Source: Algoriphagus litoralis | GTDB taxonomy: Bacteria; Bacteroidota; Bacteroidia; Cytophagales; Cyclobacteriaceae | Assembly (NCBI RefSeq): GCF_003259255.1 | Contig: NZ_QGOL01000005.1 | Span: 1-33,125, forward strand | DNA length: 33,125 nt | Direction: 5' to 3' | Shown here: piece after piece, positions 24,053 through 32,686 of the stretch | Layout: each line of letters begins with the position of its first letter | How positions within the stretch are numbered: the stretch's first letter is position 1 | Notes under the pieces: generated by a model | The model's database searches: none | Seen by the model: only the letters and a program-made list of their open reading frames with translations | Told to the model about the DNA's origin: nothing | Translations under genes and position numbers: made by a program

Positions 24053-24412
24053 TCAAAGAAGCTGACCAAAAGTCAAAAGGGTGTGATTGGGATCCAAAAT
24101 CGCAAATTCCCTCACTCCCCAAGGCTTGGTTTCCAATTTACCATTTGGATGTATCAGCGCTGCGGATGCTTTCAGCTTTTCATAAAGCTCCTCAATCGCT
24201 GAGGGCACACGAAGGTAGATCATGGAATAATTGGTAAGTGGGTCCAAGTCGCTGAACTCAAAAAAATGCAGCTCGGTAGCTCCGCTTTTCATAATCAGAT
24301 AGTCGGGATATCGGCTGACCAATTCAAATCCCAAGGCAGTTTCGAAGTAGTTTTTTGTTTCTTCAAGATCGATTGCTGGTAGTTTGGGGATGACTTGTAC
24401 CTGGTCTAGCAT
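24053..24412 (-). CDS. VOC-superfamily (bleomycin-resistance-like) protein
   Basis: Protein of 119 residues, one glyoxalase/bleomycin-resistance module pair. Features are IPKLPAIDLEETKNYFETAL at the start (first beta-alpha-beta), ELHFFEFSD in the middle, and the C-terminal signature PWGVREFAILDPNHTLLTFG, which is diagnostic of the bleomycin-binding-type subgroup. Such proteins may sequester an antibiotic or act on small molecules, and many have other or no known ligands; the name should not be read as a resistance call. It is divergent from the Crp-type regulator across 107 bp, so it is a possible target. Confidence 0.85.
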   Translation of the reverse strand: MLDQVQVIPKLPAIDLEETKNYFETALGFELVSRYPDYLIMKSGATELHFFEFSDLDPLTNYSMIYLRVPSAIEELYEKLKASAALIHPNGKLETKPWGVREFAILDPNHTLLTFGQLL

Positions 24413-24519
24413 GATTTTTTTTTAGAAAATTAGGAATAATCTTCTGGAATATCCCTGTTGAATTTGTCAATTCCCGTTCAAAGGCTATCTTATTTTCAAA
24501 TCACGCTACAAATACCGAA

Positions 24520-25095
24520 ATGAGCCCACATGATCAACTTCTGAGCTATATCCAAGCTTTGGCGCCTTTGACCTTAGCGGAATTTTCGAAGTTTAAGGAT
24601 CAATTTGTTCTTCTAAAAGTGAAGCGAAATGAGTACCTCCTTCGCGAAGGTGAGGTCTGTAATTTCAATCTTTTTGTTTGTAGTGGAGCCTTGCGGATGT
24701 ACCATATTGGACTCGAAGGACAAGAACTTACTAGATACTTTGCCTTTGAGAATAAATTTGGAACCAGCCTTACAAGCCTAATCGAAGGCAAACCCGCCAT
24801 TGAAAATATTCAGGCCGTGGAAAAATCAGTTGTGCTGAGAATCTCAAAAACTGATTTTCTCAATCTGGTAGAAACTGTCCCGCAGGTGAATCTCATTTAT
24901 CGAAATATGCTCGAACAGGCCTACATCACTTCCCAAAAGCGGATTTACGATTTGCAGGGAAAGCCTGCGATTGAACGTCTGAAATGGCTCATGAACCATA
25001 AACCCGGAATCCTGAATCGTATTCCCAGCAGATTGGTGGCTTCGTATCTAGGTATCACTTCCTATACACTCAGCAGGCTAAAAGCGGAACTTTAG
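24520..25095 (+). CDS. Crp/Fnr-family transcriptional regulator
   Basis: Protein of 191 residues. Cyclic-nucleotide-type beta roll: VKRNEYLLREGEVCNFNLFV, then GALRMYHIGLEGQELTRYFA, with an EGKPAIENIQAVEKSVVLRI stretch. The C-terminus has a short helix-turn-helix, RIPSRLVASYLGITSYTLSR. The effector pocket lacks the canonical Arg-Ser of cAMP binders as far as can be seen, which is common in Bacteroidota members. It is divergent from the VOC gene. The following gene, a predicted outer-membrane barrel 67 bp downstream on the same strand, could be cotranscribed. Confidence 0.88.
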   Translation: MSPHDQLLSYIQALAPLTLAEFSKFKDQFVLLKVKRNEYLLREGEVCNFNLFVCSGALRMYHIGLEGQELTRYFAFENKFGTSLTSLIEGKPAIENIQAVEKSVVLRISKTDFLNLVETVPQVNLIYRNMLEQAYITSQKRIYDLQGKPAIERLKWLMNHKPGILNRIPSRLVASYLGITSYTLSRLKAEL

Positions 25096-25162
25096 CTGTA
25101 AAAGAGCCTAAAACATTGACATAGAGCAAGAGTCAGGGAATCAGCCGATTCTAATTTTGGGC

Positions 25163-25858
25163 ATGAAAAAGCTCAACATAGTAATCTTCAAATTCAGGCT
25201 GACCCAAGTATGCCTTTTATTCCTATTTTATTTCACAATGGCCATGGGTACAACGTATGCACAATCCAAACCGGGTTCCCCTCCCATTCCATTGGAATTG
25301 TTTCTTGGCCATGAGCAGCTCAATTTTCAGCTGATTGTAAAAAAGAAATTCGCTCCGGAAAGTAAACTTGACTTGCTGGTGATCTCAGTATTTTCAGAAA
25401 ACTGGGATAAAAATGATGCGATAGGAAACTCGGTAGTGATCCCTTTTCAATTCAATTATAACATCGGAAAGAAGGGTTTCGCCATCGCTGCAGGAGGCGA
25501 AGGGAATTCGGTCGTCGGGTTCAGTCCTCTCGTCGGAGTAGAGCACAGCTTTGCCAGCCGAAAAGTATTGGCTATCACCGTACTCAATTACCTGATCAAT
25601 GAAACACAGGATCTAAAACTTTTTGGACTCTATGAATACAAGCCACCGATCAATGAGACTTGGTCTTTCTATTCGCGAGTGCAGTTTGTGTACAATTATG
25701 GATTTGCCGAAAACAGTCACAACCGAAGCTTTCTATACCTGAGAGCAGGTGTCAAAAAAGGACCACTTGGATTTGGATTAGGAGCCAATTGGGATCAATA
25801 TGGACCAAACCGGATCGCAAAAGATAATTTTGGTGTGTTTACCCGGTGGGAGTTTTAA
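25163..25858 (+). CDS. Predicted outer-membrane beta-barrel protein
   Basis: Not recognised as a named family. From ATG 25163 (a TTG two codons upstream is less likely) it has 231 residues. A long N-terminal signal peptide has a hydrophobic core (VCLLFLFYFTMAMGTTYAQ). Alternating aromatic/hydrophobic strands follow, such as VIPFQFNYNIGKKGFAIAAG, WSFYSRVQFVYNYGFA and LYLRAGVKKGPLGFGLGANW. It ends in GVFTRWEF; a final Phe is typical of outer-membrane barrels. A porin-like or adhesin role is possible, but no function is assigned. It follows the Crp-type regulator by 67 bp. Confidence 0.75.
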   Translation: MKKLNIVIFKFRLTQVCLLFLFYFTMAMGTTYAQSKPGSPPIPLELFLGHEQLNFQLIVKKKFAPESKLDLLVISVFSENWDKNDAIGNSVVIPFQFNYNIGKKGFAIAAGGEGNSVVGFSPLVGVEHSFASRKVLAITVLNYLINETQDLKLFGLYEYKPPINETWSFYSRVQFVYNYGFAENSHNRSFLYLRAGVKKGPLGFGLGANWDQYGPNRIAKDNFGVFTRWEF

Positions 25859-26002
25859 ACTGATGAATTTGTCATTTCAAGAAGCATGCATACTCATCTG
25901 GAATTCAATGAAATAAAGAAAAATGTCAACTTGATTTCGGGATTTTAGTAGTTGAAAATTACCCAAGAGTTCTAACTTATAGGTTAAATAAGACTTTTGA
26001 CC

Positions 26003-27250
26003 ATGGGAATTTTTACGATTATCACAGTTCTGACCATTCTGTCTGCTGTCTTTGCCTATGTGAATACAAAATTCCTAAAACTGCCCTTTACCATTGGCTT
26101 GATGATTATTGCAATGGTATTTACGTTGGTAATCATCGTTTTAGGGCATTTTGAAAACCGGATTTTGGTTCAATCCAAAGAATTGATCGCATCCATTGAT
26201 TTCGAGACGGTCCTGTTGGATGTAATGCTCAGTTTTCTCCTTTTTGCGGGAGCACTTCATACCAAATTGGAGGATCTGGCTAAGCAACGGGGTCCGATTA
26301 TTCTCTTTGCCACATTTGGAATACTCGTCTCCAGCTTCATTGTTGGAAGTATTTTTTATTATGTGGCTTTGGCATTCAATCATCCGATAGATTACATCTA
26401 TTGTCTTCTATTTGGCGCCTTGATTTCACCTACCGATCCAATTGCCGTTTTGGGTATCCTCAAGGACGCGAATGCTCCAAAGAAATTAGAGACCAAAATA
26501 GTGGGTGAATCGCTTTTCAATGATGGAGTTGGCGTAGTAATATTCTTGGTTTTATTCTCCATTGCTCAGCGAGGCATTGAATCTGTAGAAGCAGAGGAAG
26601 TGGGCCTACTCTTCTTTGAGGAAGTGTTTGGAGGTATGGCCTTAGGCTTGTTGATGGGCTGAATTGGATTTAAGATCATGAAAAGCATAGACCACTACGA
26701 GACCGAGGTTCTGATTACGCTTGCTTTGGTGATGGGTATTCATGCCCTGGCTTCCTATTTTCATTTTTCAGGTCCTTTGGCAGTAGTGGTCGCAGGAATT
26801 TTTATTGGAAATAAATCTCCTGAGGTCGCCTGGTCCGAAGGAACACAAATCTATGTGGACAAATTCTGGGAATTAGTAGATGTCTTTCTGAATGCCATCC
26901 TCTTTGTATTGATTGGGTTTGAGCTGTTGATCATCACCATCAATGGAGAGTATATTTTGCTTGGAATCATTGCTATTCCCATCACACTTCTAGCCCGATA
27001 TATTGCACTGAAAGGCCCCATTGCCCTTTTCAGCAAAAAACTGGAATTCATTCCCAAAACCGACCTGATTATGACTTGGGGAGGAATCAGAGGAGGAATT
27101 TCGATCGCCTTGGCCCTTTCCCTACAGCCTGAAATGGAGCGTGAACTTTTCCTTACAGTCACTTATGTTGTTGTTGTATTCTCCATTATCTTCCAAGGTT
27201 TGACCATTGGTAAGCTGGTCAAACGGATCCTGAAAAAGCATGGATCCTGA
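26003..27250 (+). pseudogene. Na+/H+ antiporter (CPA1/NhaP-type) gene with one in-frame stop
   Basis: One frame runs from ATG 26003 to 27250 (415 codons plus stop), the usual CPA1 antiporter length. It is interrupted by TGA at 26660-26662 (codon 220): LLMG, stop, IGFKIMKSIDHYETEV. Family members have Trp at this position (GWIGFK-like), so TGG to TGA is the likely change. Both halves are otherwise intact: LLSFLLFAGALHTKLEDL, FGALISPTDPIAVLGILKD and LFNDGVGVVIFLVLF in the first; LVLVMG-type helix, FIGNKSPEVAW, DVFLNAILFVLIGFELL and WGGIRGGISIALALSL in the second. Functional protein needs readthrough, restart at 26678 (unlikely alone), or the stop is a sequencing error. No frameshift is visible. 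Confidence 0.85.
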
Positions 27251-27312
27251 ATTTTGGTGTGGGAAAAATGAGATGTTTTGATTTATCAACTATTCCAATG
27301 ATTTTCGGGTAA

Positions 27313-28215
27313 ATGTCCACCACCAACCCGCTAGATTCTGTCCGTCTGAATTTTTCCCAGGGAGATCTCCTTTTACTCAATCTAGCTTTAGCACTGATCA
27401 TGTATGGTGTGGCTCTTGACTTAAAATGGGCTGATTTTAGTTACCTGATCAAGAATCCCAAAGGGTTTTTACTTGGGATTTTCTCCCAATTCCTGCTTTT
27501 GCCTTTCTTGACTTGGGTTTTGATTTTGATAATTCAGCCTCCGCCGAGTGTAGCCTTGGGGATGTTTCTGGTGGCTGCCTGTCCAGGTGGCAACGTTTCC
27601 AATTTTCTCACCAGCTTGGCCAAAGGCAATACCGCGCTATCGGTTAGTTTGACGGCCTTTTCTTCAGTTTTGTCAATTCTCAGCACTCCCTTGAATTTTG
27701 CGCTATGGGCGGGATTGTACAGCCCTACTGCACTTCTGCTCCGCAAGATAAGCTTGGACATATCGGAGGTATTTTTCACCGTTGCTATCATTCTGGGTGT
27801 TCCATTGATTTTGGGGATTTTCACTCGCCAGAAGTTTCCGCGCTTTGCAGATCGTGCCTCCAAAATCTTAAAACCGCTTAGCATTGCGATTTTTGCGGCA
27901 TTTGTCGGACTGGCATTTGCCGGGAATTTTGAGATTTTTATTCAGTATATCGGAGTTGTTTTTTTCTGGGTCTTTGCCCACAATTTGATTGCCTTAAGCG
28001 CTGGTTTTCTGTGTGGAAAGGCGGGTCGCTTGCCACTTTCCGATGTAAAAACGCTGACTATCGAGACAGGAATTCAAAATTCAGGATTGGGGCTCGTATT
28101 GATTTTTACTTACTTTGAAGGACTGGGAGGCATGGCGATCATCACCGCGCTATGGGGAATTTGGCATCTTATTTCGGGCATAACCATCGCCAGTCTTTGG
28201 AAATCACGTACATGA
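27313..28215 (+). CDS. Bile acid:sodium symporter (BASS) family transporter
   Basis: Protein of 300 residues with about 9-10 hydrophobic helices. The BASS family core is clear: ACPGGNVSNFLTSLAKGNTA and LSVSLTAFSSVLSILSTPLN, the sodium/substrate-binding helices, and TIETGIQNSGLGLVLIF near the end. Members import organic anions such as bile acids, pantoate or pyruvate with sodium. The substrate here is unknown. Its TGA overlaps the ATG of the downstream acyltransferase by 4 nt (ATGA), so the two are translationally coupled. It lies 62 bp after the damaged antiporter gene and could once have been cotranscribed. Confidence 0.9.
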   Translation: MSTTNPLDSVRLNFSQGDLLLLNLALALIMYGVALDLKWADFSYLIKNPKGFLLGIFSQFLLLPFLTWVLILIIQPPPSVALGMFLVAACPGGNVSNFLTSLAKGNTALSVSLTAFSSVLSILSTPLNFALWAGLYSPTALLLRKISLDISEVFFTVAIILGVPLILGIFTRQKFPRFADRASKILKPLSIAIFAAFVGLAFAGNFEIFIQYIGVVFFWVFAHNLIALSAGFLCGKAGRLPLSDVKTLTIETGIQNSGLGLVLIFTYFEGLGGMAIITALWGIWHLISGITIASLWKSRT

Positions 28216-29213
28216 AAAATCTGGTCAATGCTATTCTGAGATTCTTGGTGAAAATTGCCCTGCATGGCTATTTCCGCAAGATCATCGTGGAAGGCAAGGA
28301 GAATCTTCCCAAAAATCGTCCTGTAATCCTAGTCGCGAATCATCAAAATGCACTGATCGATCCTCTTTTATTGGCGACTCATACCCGACTGAATCCTTGG
28401 TTTCTCACCCGGGCATCGGTCTTTACCAATGGATTTGTATCCAGTCTGCTGCATTTCATCCGAATGTTACCCGTTTACCGCGTCAGGGATGGATTCTCCA
28501 CGATTCAACAGAATCAGCACACCTTTGATCAGACTTTTGAAGTGCTGCGCAAAAATGGAACTGTGGTCATCTTTGCCGAAGGCAGTCACAGTCTGGTACG
28601 AAATCTCCGGCCATTGAGTAAGGGATTTACGCGAATGGCTTTTGGACTAAAGGAAAAATACCCGGAACTCGAACCCGTGATTTTGCCTGTGGGCTTGCAA
28701 TTTAGCGCCCATATGCGGTCTGGGAGTAGGGTGAGGATTACTTTTGGAAAAGTCATCCCCGTGGATATGCCGCCCTCCCAATCGGGCAAACTGACCAAAG
28801 CTGTAGAGAATGCCTTGAGAGCAATGATCGTAGATATTCCTGATCAGGGATATGAAGCGCAACTTCAAAAACTCATCGAGAATGACGTGGACCTGACCTC
28901 AAAGCCGGAAGTTCATAATTTCTTGGAAACAGGCAACGTACTCAATCCCGTCTCAGATTCTTCTAGCTTGAACAATAAAGTGATGAAGATTTTCAATTTT
29001 CCGCTGTATGCCTTGTGGCTTTGGAAGAGCAAAAGCGTCAAAGATGAGGTTTTCAGTTCGACTTGGAAGTTTCTGATAGGCTTTGTGCTGGCCGTTCCTT
29101 ATTACTTTTTCCTGCTGTGGTTGGCGATGGACACTGCTTTTGGGACTTGGGGATTGACATTTTTGATTTTGGCTTGGATTACGTTGTGGCGAAACCAGAA
29201 TCCACAGGAATAG
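28212..29213 (+). CDS. PlsC-type 1-acyl-sn-glycerol-3-phosphate acyltransferase family
   Basis: From ATG 28212 (ATGA overlap with the BASS stop) the product has 333 residues; the frame is open 20 codons further upstream inside the BASS gene but lacks support. PlsC motifs: I, VILVANHQNALIDPLL (the HX4D catalytic pair); II, RMLPVYRVRDG; III, VVIFAEGSHSLVRNLRPLSKG (EGSHS for EGTRS); IV, EPVILPVGLQF. A C-terminal pair of hydrophobic helices (about 290-330) anchors it. Expected to transfer an acyl chain to a lysophospholipid or another lipid acceptor. Length above the classic 240 residues suggests a specialised subgroup; the acceptor is uncertain. Confidence 0.87.
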   Translation: MKNLVNAILRFLVKIALHGYFRKIIVEGKENLPKNRPVILVANHQNALIDPLLLATHTRLNPWFLTRASVFTNGFVSSLLHFIRMLPVYRVRDGFSTIQQNQHTFDQTFEVLRKNGTVVIFAEGSHSLVRNLRPLSKGFTRMAFGLKEKYPELEPVILPVGLQFSAHMRSGSRVRITFGKVIPVDMPPSQSGKLTKAVENALRAMIVDIPDQGYEAQLQKLIENDVDLTSKPEVHNFLETGNVLNPVSDSSSLNNKVMKIFNFPLYALWLWKSKSVKDEVFSSTWKFLIGFVLAVPYYFFLLWLAMDTAFGTWGLTFLILAWITLWRNQNPQE

Positions 29214-29220
29214 GCAGCCT

Positions 29221-29295
29221 TCTCACAGTGGTTACAGATAAGCAAAGATTAAGGCTCAATTTTTAAATCTGTGGGAATCCGTGACATCTGTGAGC
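29221..29295. repeat. Isolated CTCACAG...CTGTGAG repeat
   Basis: CTCACAGTGGTTACAGATAA at one end and CCGTGACATCTGTGAG at the other form inverted ends around an A/T-rich middle. The sequence resembles the CACAGATTACCACAGATGAA and CCGTGACTATCTACGTCATC parts of the tandem array at the right end of the window, so it is probably a diverged member of the same family. Confidence 0.55.
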
Positions 29296-29347
29296 CCTAT
29301 TGAGAAAAAAGATTTGACCCAAACCAAATATTCTTTGGCTTTGTTTC

Positions 29348-29355
29348 TAACTTTG
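29348..29355 (+). promoter_or_regulatory. TAnnTTTG -7 box for hppD
   Basis: TAACTTTG is an exact match to the Bacteroidota -7 consensus, 32 nt before the hppD ATG. No good -33 TTG was found at the expected distance, so support is moderate. Confidence 0.5.
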
Positions 29356-29386
29356 AATGAGAATTTCAACCCAAATCTAACCCATT

Positions 29387-30481
29387 ATGAACCAAGACTT
29401 CCTACCTCTCAATGGTACTGACTATGTGGAGCTTTACGTTGGCAATGCCAAGCAAAGTGCATTGTACTACCAATATGCCTTTGGTTTTGAATTGATCGCC
29501 TATGCTGGTCCGGAAACCGGAGTGCGAGACCGGGCTTCCTATGTTTTGAAGCAGGACAAAATCCGACTGGTACTCACTTCCCCGCTTGGACCCAATCATC
29601 CCATTGCAGAACATATCCAACGACATGGAGATGGGGTGAAAGTCCTTGCGCTCTGGGTAGATGATGCTGAGAAATCCTGGCTGGAAACCACTTCACGTGG
29701 TGCCGAATCAGCTTCAGCTCCCGAGGTCATCAAAGATCAATTCGGTGAAGTGAAGGTCGCCTCCATCGTCACATACGGAGAGACGATTCATACTTTTGTA
29801 GAGCGAAAAAACTATTCAGGTGTGTTCCTTCCAGGCTATAGACCCCGAAAAAGCACCTATCAGCCAACTGGCATCGGTTTGAAATACATTGACCACTGCG
29901 TGGGAAATGTGGAACTGGGACAGATGAATAAGTGGGTCGATTTTTATGAAAAGGTCATGGGATTCAAGCTGCTCCTCACCTTCGATGACAAAGACATCTC
30001 TACCGAGTATTCCGCCTTGATGTCCAAGGTGGTCTCCAATGGAAATGGCTACATCAAGTTCCCGATCAACGAACCGGCAGCAGGTAAAAAGAAATCGCAA
30101 ATCGAAGAATACCTGGAGTTCTATGGAGGACCGGGAGTTCAGCACATGGCCATTGCCACGGATGACATTTGCCATACGGTGAGTGAATTGAGAAGTCGAG
30201 GTGTAGAGTTTTTGGAAGTTCCTTCCTCGTACTATGACGACTTGTTGGATCGGGTAGGCCAAATTGATGAAGACTTGCAGCCATTGAAAGAGCTAAACAT
30301 TCTGGTGGATCGGGATGATGAGGGTTATTTGCTTCAAATTTTCACCAAGCCCGTACAAGATCGCCCTACCCTTTTCTTCGAAATCATCCAGCGAAAAGGT
30401 GCGAAATCCTTTGGAAAAGGCAACTTCAAAGCACTTTTTGAAGCAATCGAGCGAGAGCAGGAACTGAGGGGGAATCTGTAA
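29387..30481 (+). CDS. hppD: 4-hydroxyphenylpyruvate dioxygenase
   Basis: Protein of 364 residues, full length. Two VOC-type domains are present. Iron ligands are all visible: His170 in YIDHCVGNV, His253 in GVQHMAIATDD and Glu332 in FFEIIQRKG. The conserved C-terminal helix GNFKALFEAIEREQELRGNL is the HPPD hallmark that closes the active site. The enzyme converts 4-hydroxyphenylpyruvate to homogentisate, the second step of tyrosine breakdown. Homogentisate 1,2-dioxygenase and the later genes are not in this window; the gene stands alone with its own -7 box and terminator. Confidence 0.96.
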   Translation: MNQDFLPLNGTDYVELYVGNAKQSALYYQYAFGFELIAYAGPETGVRDRASYVLKQDKIRLVLTSPLGPNHPIAEHIQRHGDGVKVLALWVDDAEKSWLETTSRGAESASAPEVIKDQFGEVKVASIVTYGETIHTFVERKNYSGVFLPGYRPRKSTYQPTGIGLKYIDHCVGNVELGQMNKWVDFYEKVMGFKLLLTFDDKDISTEYSALMSKVVSNGNGYIKFPINEPAAGKKKSQIEEYLEFYGGPGVQHMAIATDDICHTVSELRSRGVEFLEVPSSYYDDLLDRVGQIDEDLQPLKELNILVDRDDEGYLLQIFTKPVQDRPTLFFEIIQRKGAKSFGKGNFKALFEAIEREQELRGNL

Positions 30482-30492
30482 GAGCTGGTGTC

Positions 30493-30545
30493 ACCCTGAC
30501 ACTTCGACTTCCCGCCACGGCGGGCAAGCCGCTCAGTATGAAATT
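30493..30545. repeat. Interspersed repeat interrupted by a GC-rich palindrome
   Basis: The outer parts, CACCCTGACACTTCGACTT and CGCTCAGTATGAAAT, look like the two halves of a single element (…ACTTCGACTT|CGCTCAGTATGAAA…) resembling CCTCGACTTCGCTCGG at 12098. Between them sits CCCGCCACGGCGGGCAAGC, itself palindromic (CCCGCC/GGCGGG). This suggests a small palindrome inserted into an older repeat (inference). Confidence 0.5.
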
Positions 30546-30563
30546 AGAAATGTTCTTTTTAAG

Positions 30564-30598
30564 AGCCGATCCGGATTGACGTCTGGATCGGCTTTTTG
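30564..30598 (+). terminator. Intrinsic terminator after hppD
   Basis: AGCCGATCC (30564-30572) pairs with GGATCGGCT (30585-30593), followed by TTTTTGC. The 12-nt loop is CGGATTGACGTCT-like. It lies 83 nt past the hppD stop, beyond the small interspersed repeat. Confidence 0.85.
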
Positions 30599-30710
30599 CT
30601 TTCCGGAAAGTGGAAGCCAATTTTCAAGAAATCCAATAAACTTTTTAGTCTCAGTAGCTTGGGCAACTTTTTGGCTTTCTCACGGGTTAGTAAGCTGAAA
30701 TAATTCACCA

Positions 30711-31787
30711 ATGAAGCGAAGAACTTTTCTGACTGGCTTGGCTGGAATCATCCCTGCCGGAATATTACTCTCTAACCTAGACTTAAACGGACCTGCAACT
30801 TTGAACCATACGCACAACCCTAAACTCCCTTACCATAAAACTCCGCTGGATTGGCAGGGCACTCCCCGACTGAGCGATGGTACTTTTCAAAATCTCTACC
30901 ATCCATTTGAAGCCAGTCTCGCGGCAGTACTCAAATGGAAAATGGGCAAAAATCCCCAGGAAGAGGAGAAAAAGGCAGATAAGAGACGTCTCGAAGTAGA
31001 GTCTATCGGAACGTTCAAACCAAATGGCCGGGATGAATTGATCTGGCTGGGACATGCCAGTTACCTCCTCCACATCGCTGGAGTTACGATTCTTATCGAC
31101 CCGGTGTGGTTGGACAACTGGATCCTGAAGCGGAATTCGGCTCTTCCGATTATTCCTGAGCAGATTCGGGATGTAGATTACATTTTGGTCTCGCATGATC
31201 ACAGGGATCATTGTGATGAAGCTACGCTAAAGCTTTTGGGGAAACTTTTGCCGCAGGCACAGATTCTCACAGGAATGAATATGGCCCCACTGCTTCAAGC
31301 TTGGATGCCAAAAAACAAAATTCAGGAAGCGGGCTGGTTTCAATCGTATGACCTCAAGGAATCACTTCGGATCACTTATGTACCGACACGTCACTGGTCC
31401 CGACGAGGACTGCTCGATACCAATCAGCGACTTTGGGGAGGCTATTATATCGAAAGCGGGGACAAGACTGTTTATTTCATGAGTGATTCCGGATATGGCC
31501 CACATTTTAAACTCATCGCTGACACGTTGGGATCGCCGGACTATGCGCTGATGGGAGTTGGAGCATTCAAGCCCGAGTGGTTTATGCATCCGGCACACAT
31601 CTCTCCGATGGATGCGGCTAAAGTGTTTCAGGAAATGGGGGGAAAACACTTCATTCCTATGCATTTTGGGACTTTTGATCTCTCAGATGAACCGCTTTTG
31701 GAGCCTTTGGACTGGTTGAAAGCAAATCCTGAATCGGTGAATCATGCACTCATCGACCCGATAGTAGGCAGAAATCTCTTTGCTTAG
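30711..31787 (+). CDS. Metallo-beta-lactamase-fold hydrolase, UlaG/NAPE-PLD-like
   Basis: Protein of 358 residues. The N-terminus MKRRTFLTGLAGIIPAGILL has a twin-Arg-like start and hydrophobic core, so export (possibly by Tat) is likely. The metal motif is HxHxDH, His162-Asp163-His164-Arg165-Asp166-His167 in SHDHRDHCD, preceded by IWLGHASYLLHIAGVTILID with the family's GHAS element. Later ligands are in TRHWSRRG, FMSDSGYG (Asp) and PMHFGTF. The GHASxL plus RHWSxRG combination is typical of the NAPE-PLD/RomA-like subgroup of MBL hydrolases, which act on phosphodiesters or related lipids. The substrate is not established. Its stop overlaps the convergent ATPase gene by 4 nt. Confidence 0.88.
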   Translation: MKRRTFLTGLAGIIPAGILLSNLDLNGPATLNHTHNPKLPYHKTPLDWQGTPRLSDGTFQNLYHPFEASLAAVLKWKMGKNPQEEEKKADKRRLEVESIGTFKPNGRDELIWLGHASYLLHIAGVTILIDPVWLDNWILKRNSALPIIPEQIRDVDYILVSHDHRDHCDEATLKLLGKLLPQAQILTGMNMAPLLQAWMPKNKIQEAGWFQSYDLKESLRITYVPTRHWSRRGLLDTNQRLWGGYYIESGDKTVYFMSDSGYGPHFKLIADTLGSPDYALMGVGAFKPEWFMHPAHISPMDAAKVFQEMGGKHFIPMHFGTFDLSDEPLLEPLDWLKANPESVNHALIDPIVGRNLFA

Positions 31788-32572
31788 AGGAATCTCAAAA
31801 ATGCCTCAGGATTGTTGAGGAAGTTTTTCATGATCGAAAAATGCTCCGTGTCCTCGACTGCAACCTCATGAACTGAATCGTCAAACTGAAGAATCTGTGC
31901 ATCCGGCAAACTCATTAGGATGGGAGAATGCGTCGCGATGATGAATTGGCAGTTTTCATTCACTGCCAGATTTTTGATCATGGAGAAAAGTGCGAGTTGA
32001 CGCTGAGGGGAAAGTGCGGCTTCAGGTTCATCGATTAGGTAAATTCCTTCCGGTTGGATACGGTTTTGAAGGACTTTGAGGAAGCCTTCGCCATGTGAAA
32101 CTTGAGTCAAATCGCCGTATTTCCGCTGCAAAGCTTCTTTCTGACCGTGAATTGCACCCACAGCCACTTTTAGACCATAGCCACTTAGGTTTTTCTCAAA
32201 ATCAACGATATCTCCTTTCAGCTCTTGATCAATGGATCGCAGTCGCTTGACAAAGCCAAAATAGTCCTCAGCCCGAAAAAAGAAGCCTCTGTAAGTTCGG
32301 GTCCGCTCCCAGCGGGTGATTATCCCTTCACTGAATTGGCGGAATCCATCTAAAGTTTCATCCTGCTCCAAATCCATACTACCAATCGCAGGCAAGTTGA
32401 TTTTCATCGCCAGGGCTTTGAGCAAGGTAGATTTACCCGAGCCATTTTCCCCGACAAAAACCGTAATCGGATTCCTGAAACTCAGAGAATCCAAGCCGCT
32501 GAAGGAAGGAATATTGAAAGGGAATTGCCGGGTATTTCCGGGAGGAAGCGATATGTTTTGGAGAAAGATCAT
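31784..32572 (-). CDS. AAA-family ATPase, RecF/SMC-like, stand-alone
   Basis: Protein of 262 residues with ABC-type ATPase motifs. Walker A GENGSGKST lies at residues 41-49. A signature-like segment (QVSHGEGFLKVLQNRIQPEG), Walker B IYLIDEPEAALSP and the H-loop IIATHSP follow. There are no transmembrane segments. The order resembles the small AAA ATPases of the putative AbiEii/RecF type that occur alone in genomes or with nuclease partners. No toxin or nuclease partner is adjacent. The ATP-driven role is unknown. It is convergent with the MBL-fold gene, with a 4-nt overlap. Confidence 0.88.
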   Translation of the reverse strand: MIFLQNISLPPGNTRQFPFNIPSFSGLDSLSFRNPITVFVGENGSGKSTLLKALAMKINLPAIGSMDLEQDETLDGFRQFSEGIITRWERTRTYRGFFFRAEDYFGFVKRLRSIDQELKGDIVDFEKNLSGYGLKVAVGAIHGQKEALQRKYGDLTQVSHGEGFLKVLQNRIQPEGIYLIDEPEAALSPQRQLALFSMIKNLAVNENCQFIIATHSPILMSLPDAQILQFDDSVHEVAVEDTEHFSIMKNFLNNPEAFLRFL

Positions 32573-32606
32573 TGAAACTCAAAGCTAATTGAAGTAGGAG
32601 ATTTTT

Positions 32607-32677
32607 GCTCACAGATTGCACAGATTACCACAGATGAATGATCAAAATCCGTGACTATCTCCGTCATCTTTGAGCTT
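32607..32677. repeat. First copy of the CACAGATTACCACAGATG repeat
   Basis: GCTCACAGATTGCACAGATT, then ACCACAGATGAATGATCAAA, then CCGTGACTATCTCCGTCATC. It is the same element as at about 32858-32935 and 33038-33105 in the tandem array. It lies between the ATPase start and the 3' end of the maf fragment. Confidence 0.75.
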
Positions 32678-32686
32678 AAGAATTTT

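Noticed and set aside
24053..24412. Antibiotic-resistance gene call for the VOC protein
   Set aside because: The subgroup signature is bleomycin-binding-like, but most such proteins have other or unknown ligands; no resistance claim is justified.
26678..27250. Separate small antiporter gene starting at 26678
   Set aside because: It is in the same frame as the upstream half and lacks the N-terminal helices; it is the second half of the broken gene.
31784..32572. Phage-defence (Abi/retron/Septu-like) ATPase
   Set aside because: Only the ATPase is present, with no adjacent nuclease or toxin partner, so a defence role is not supported.
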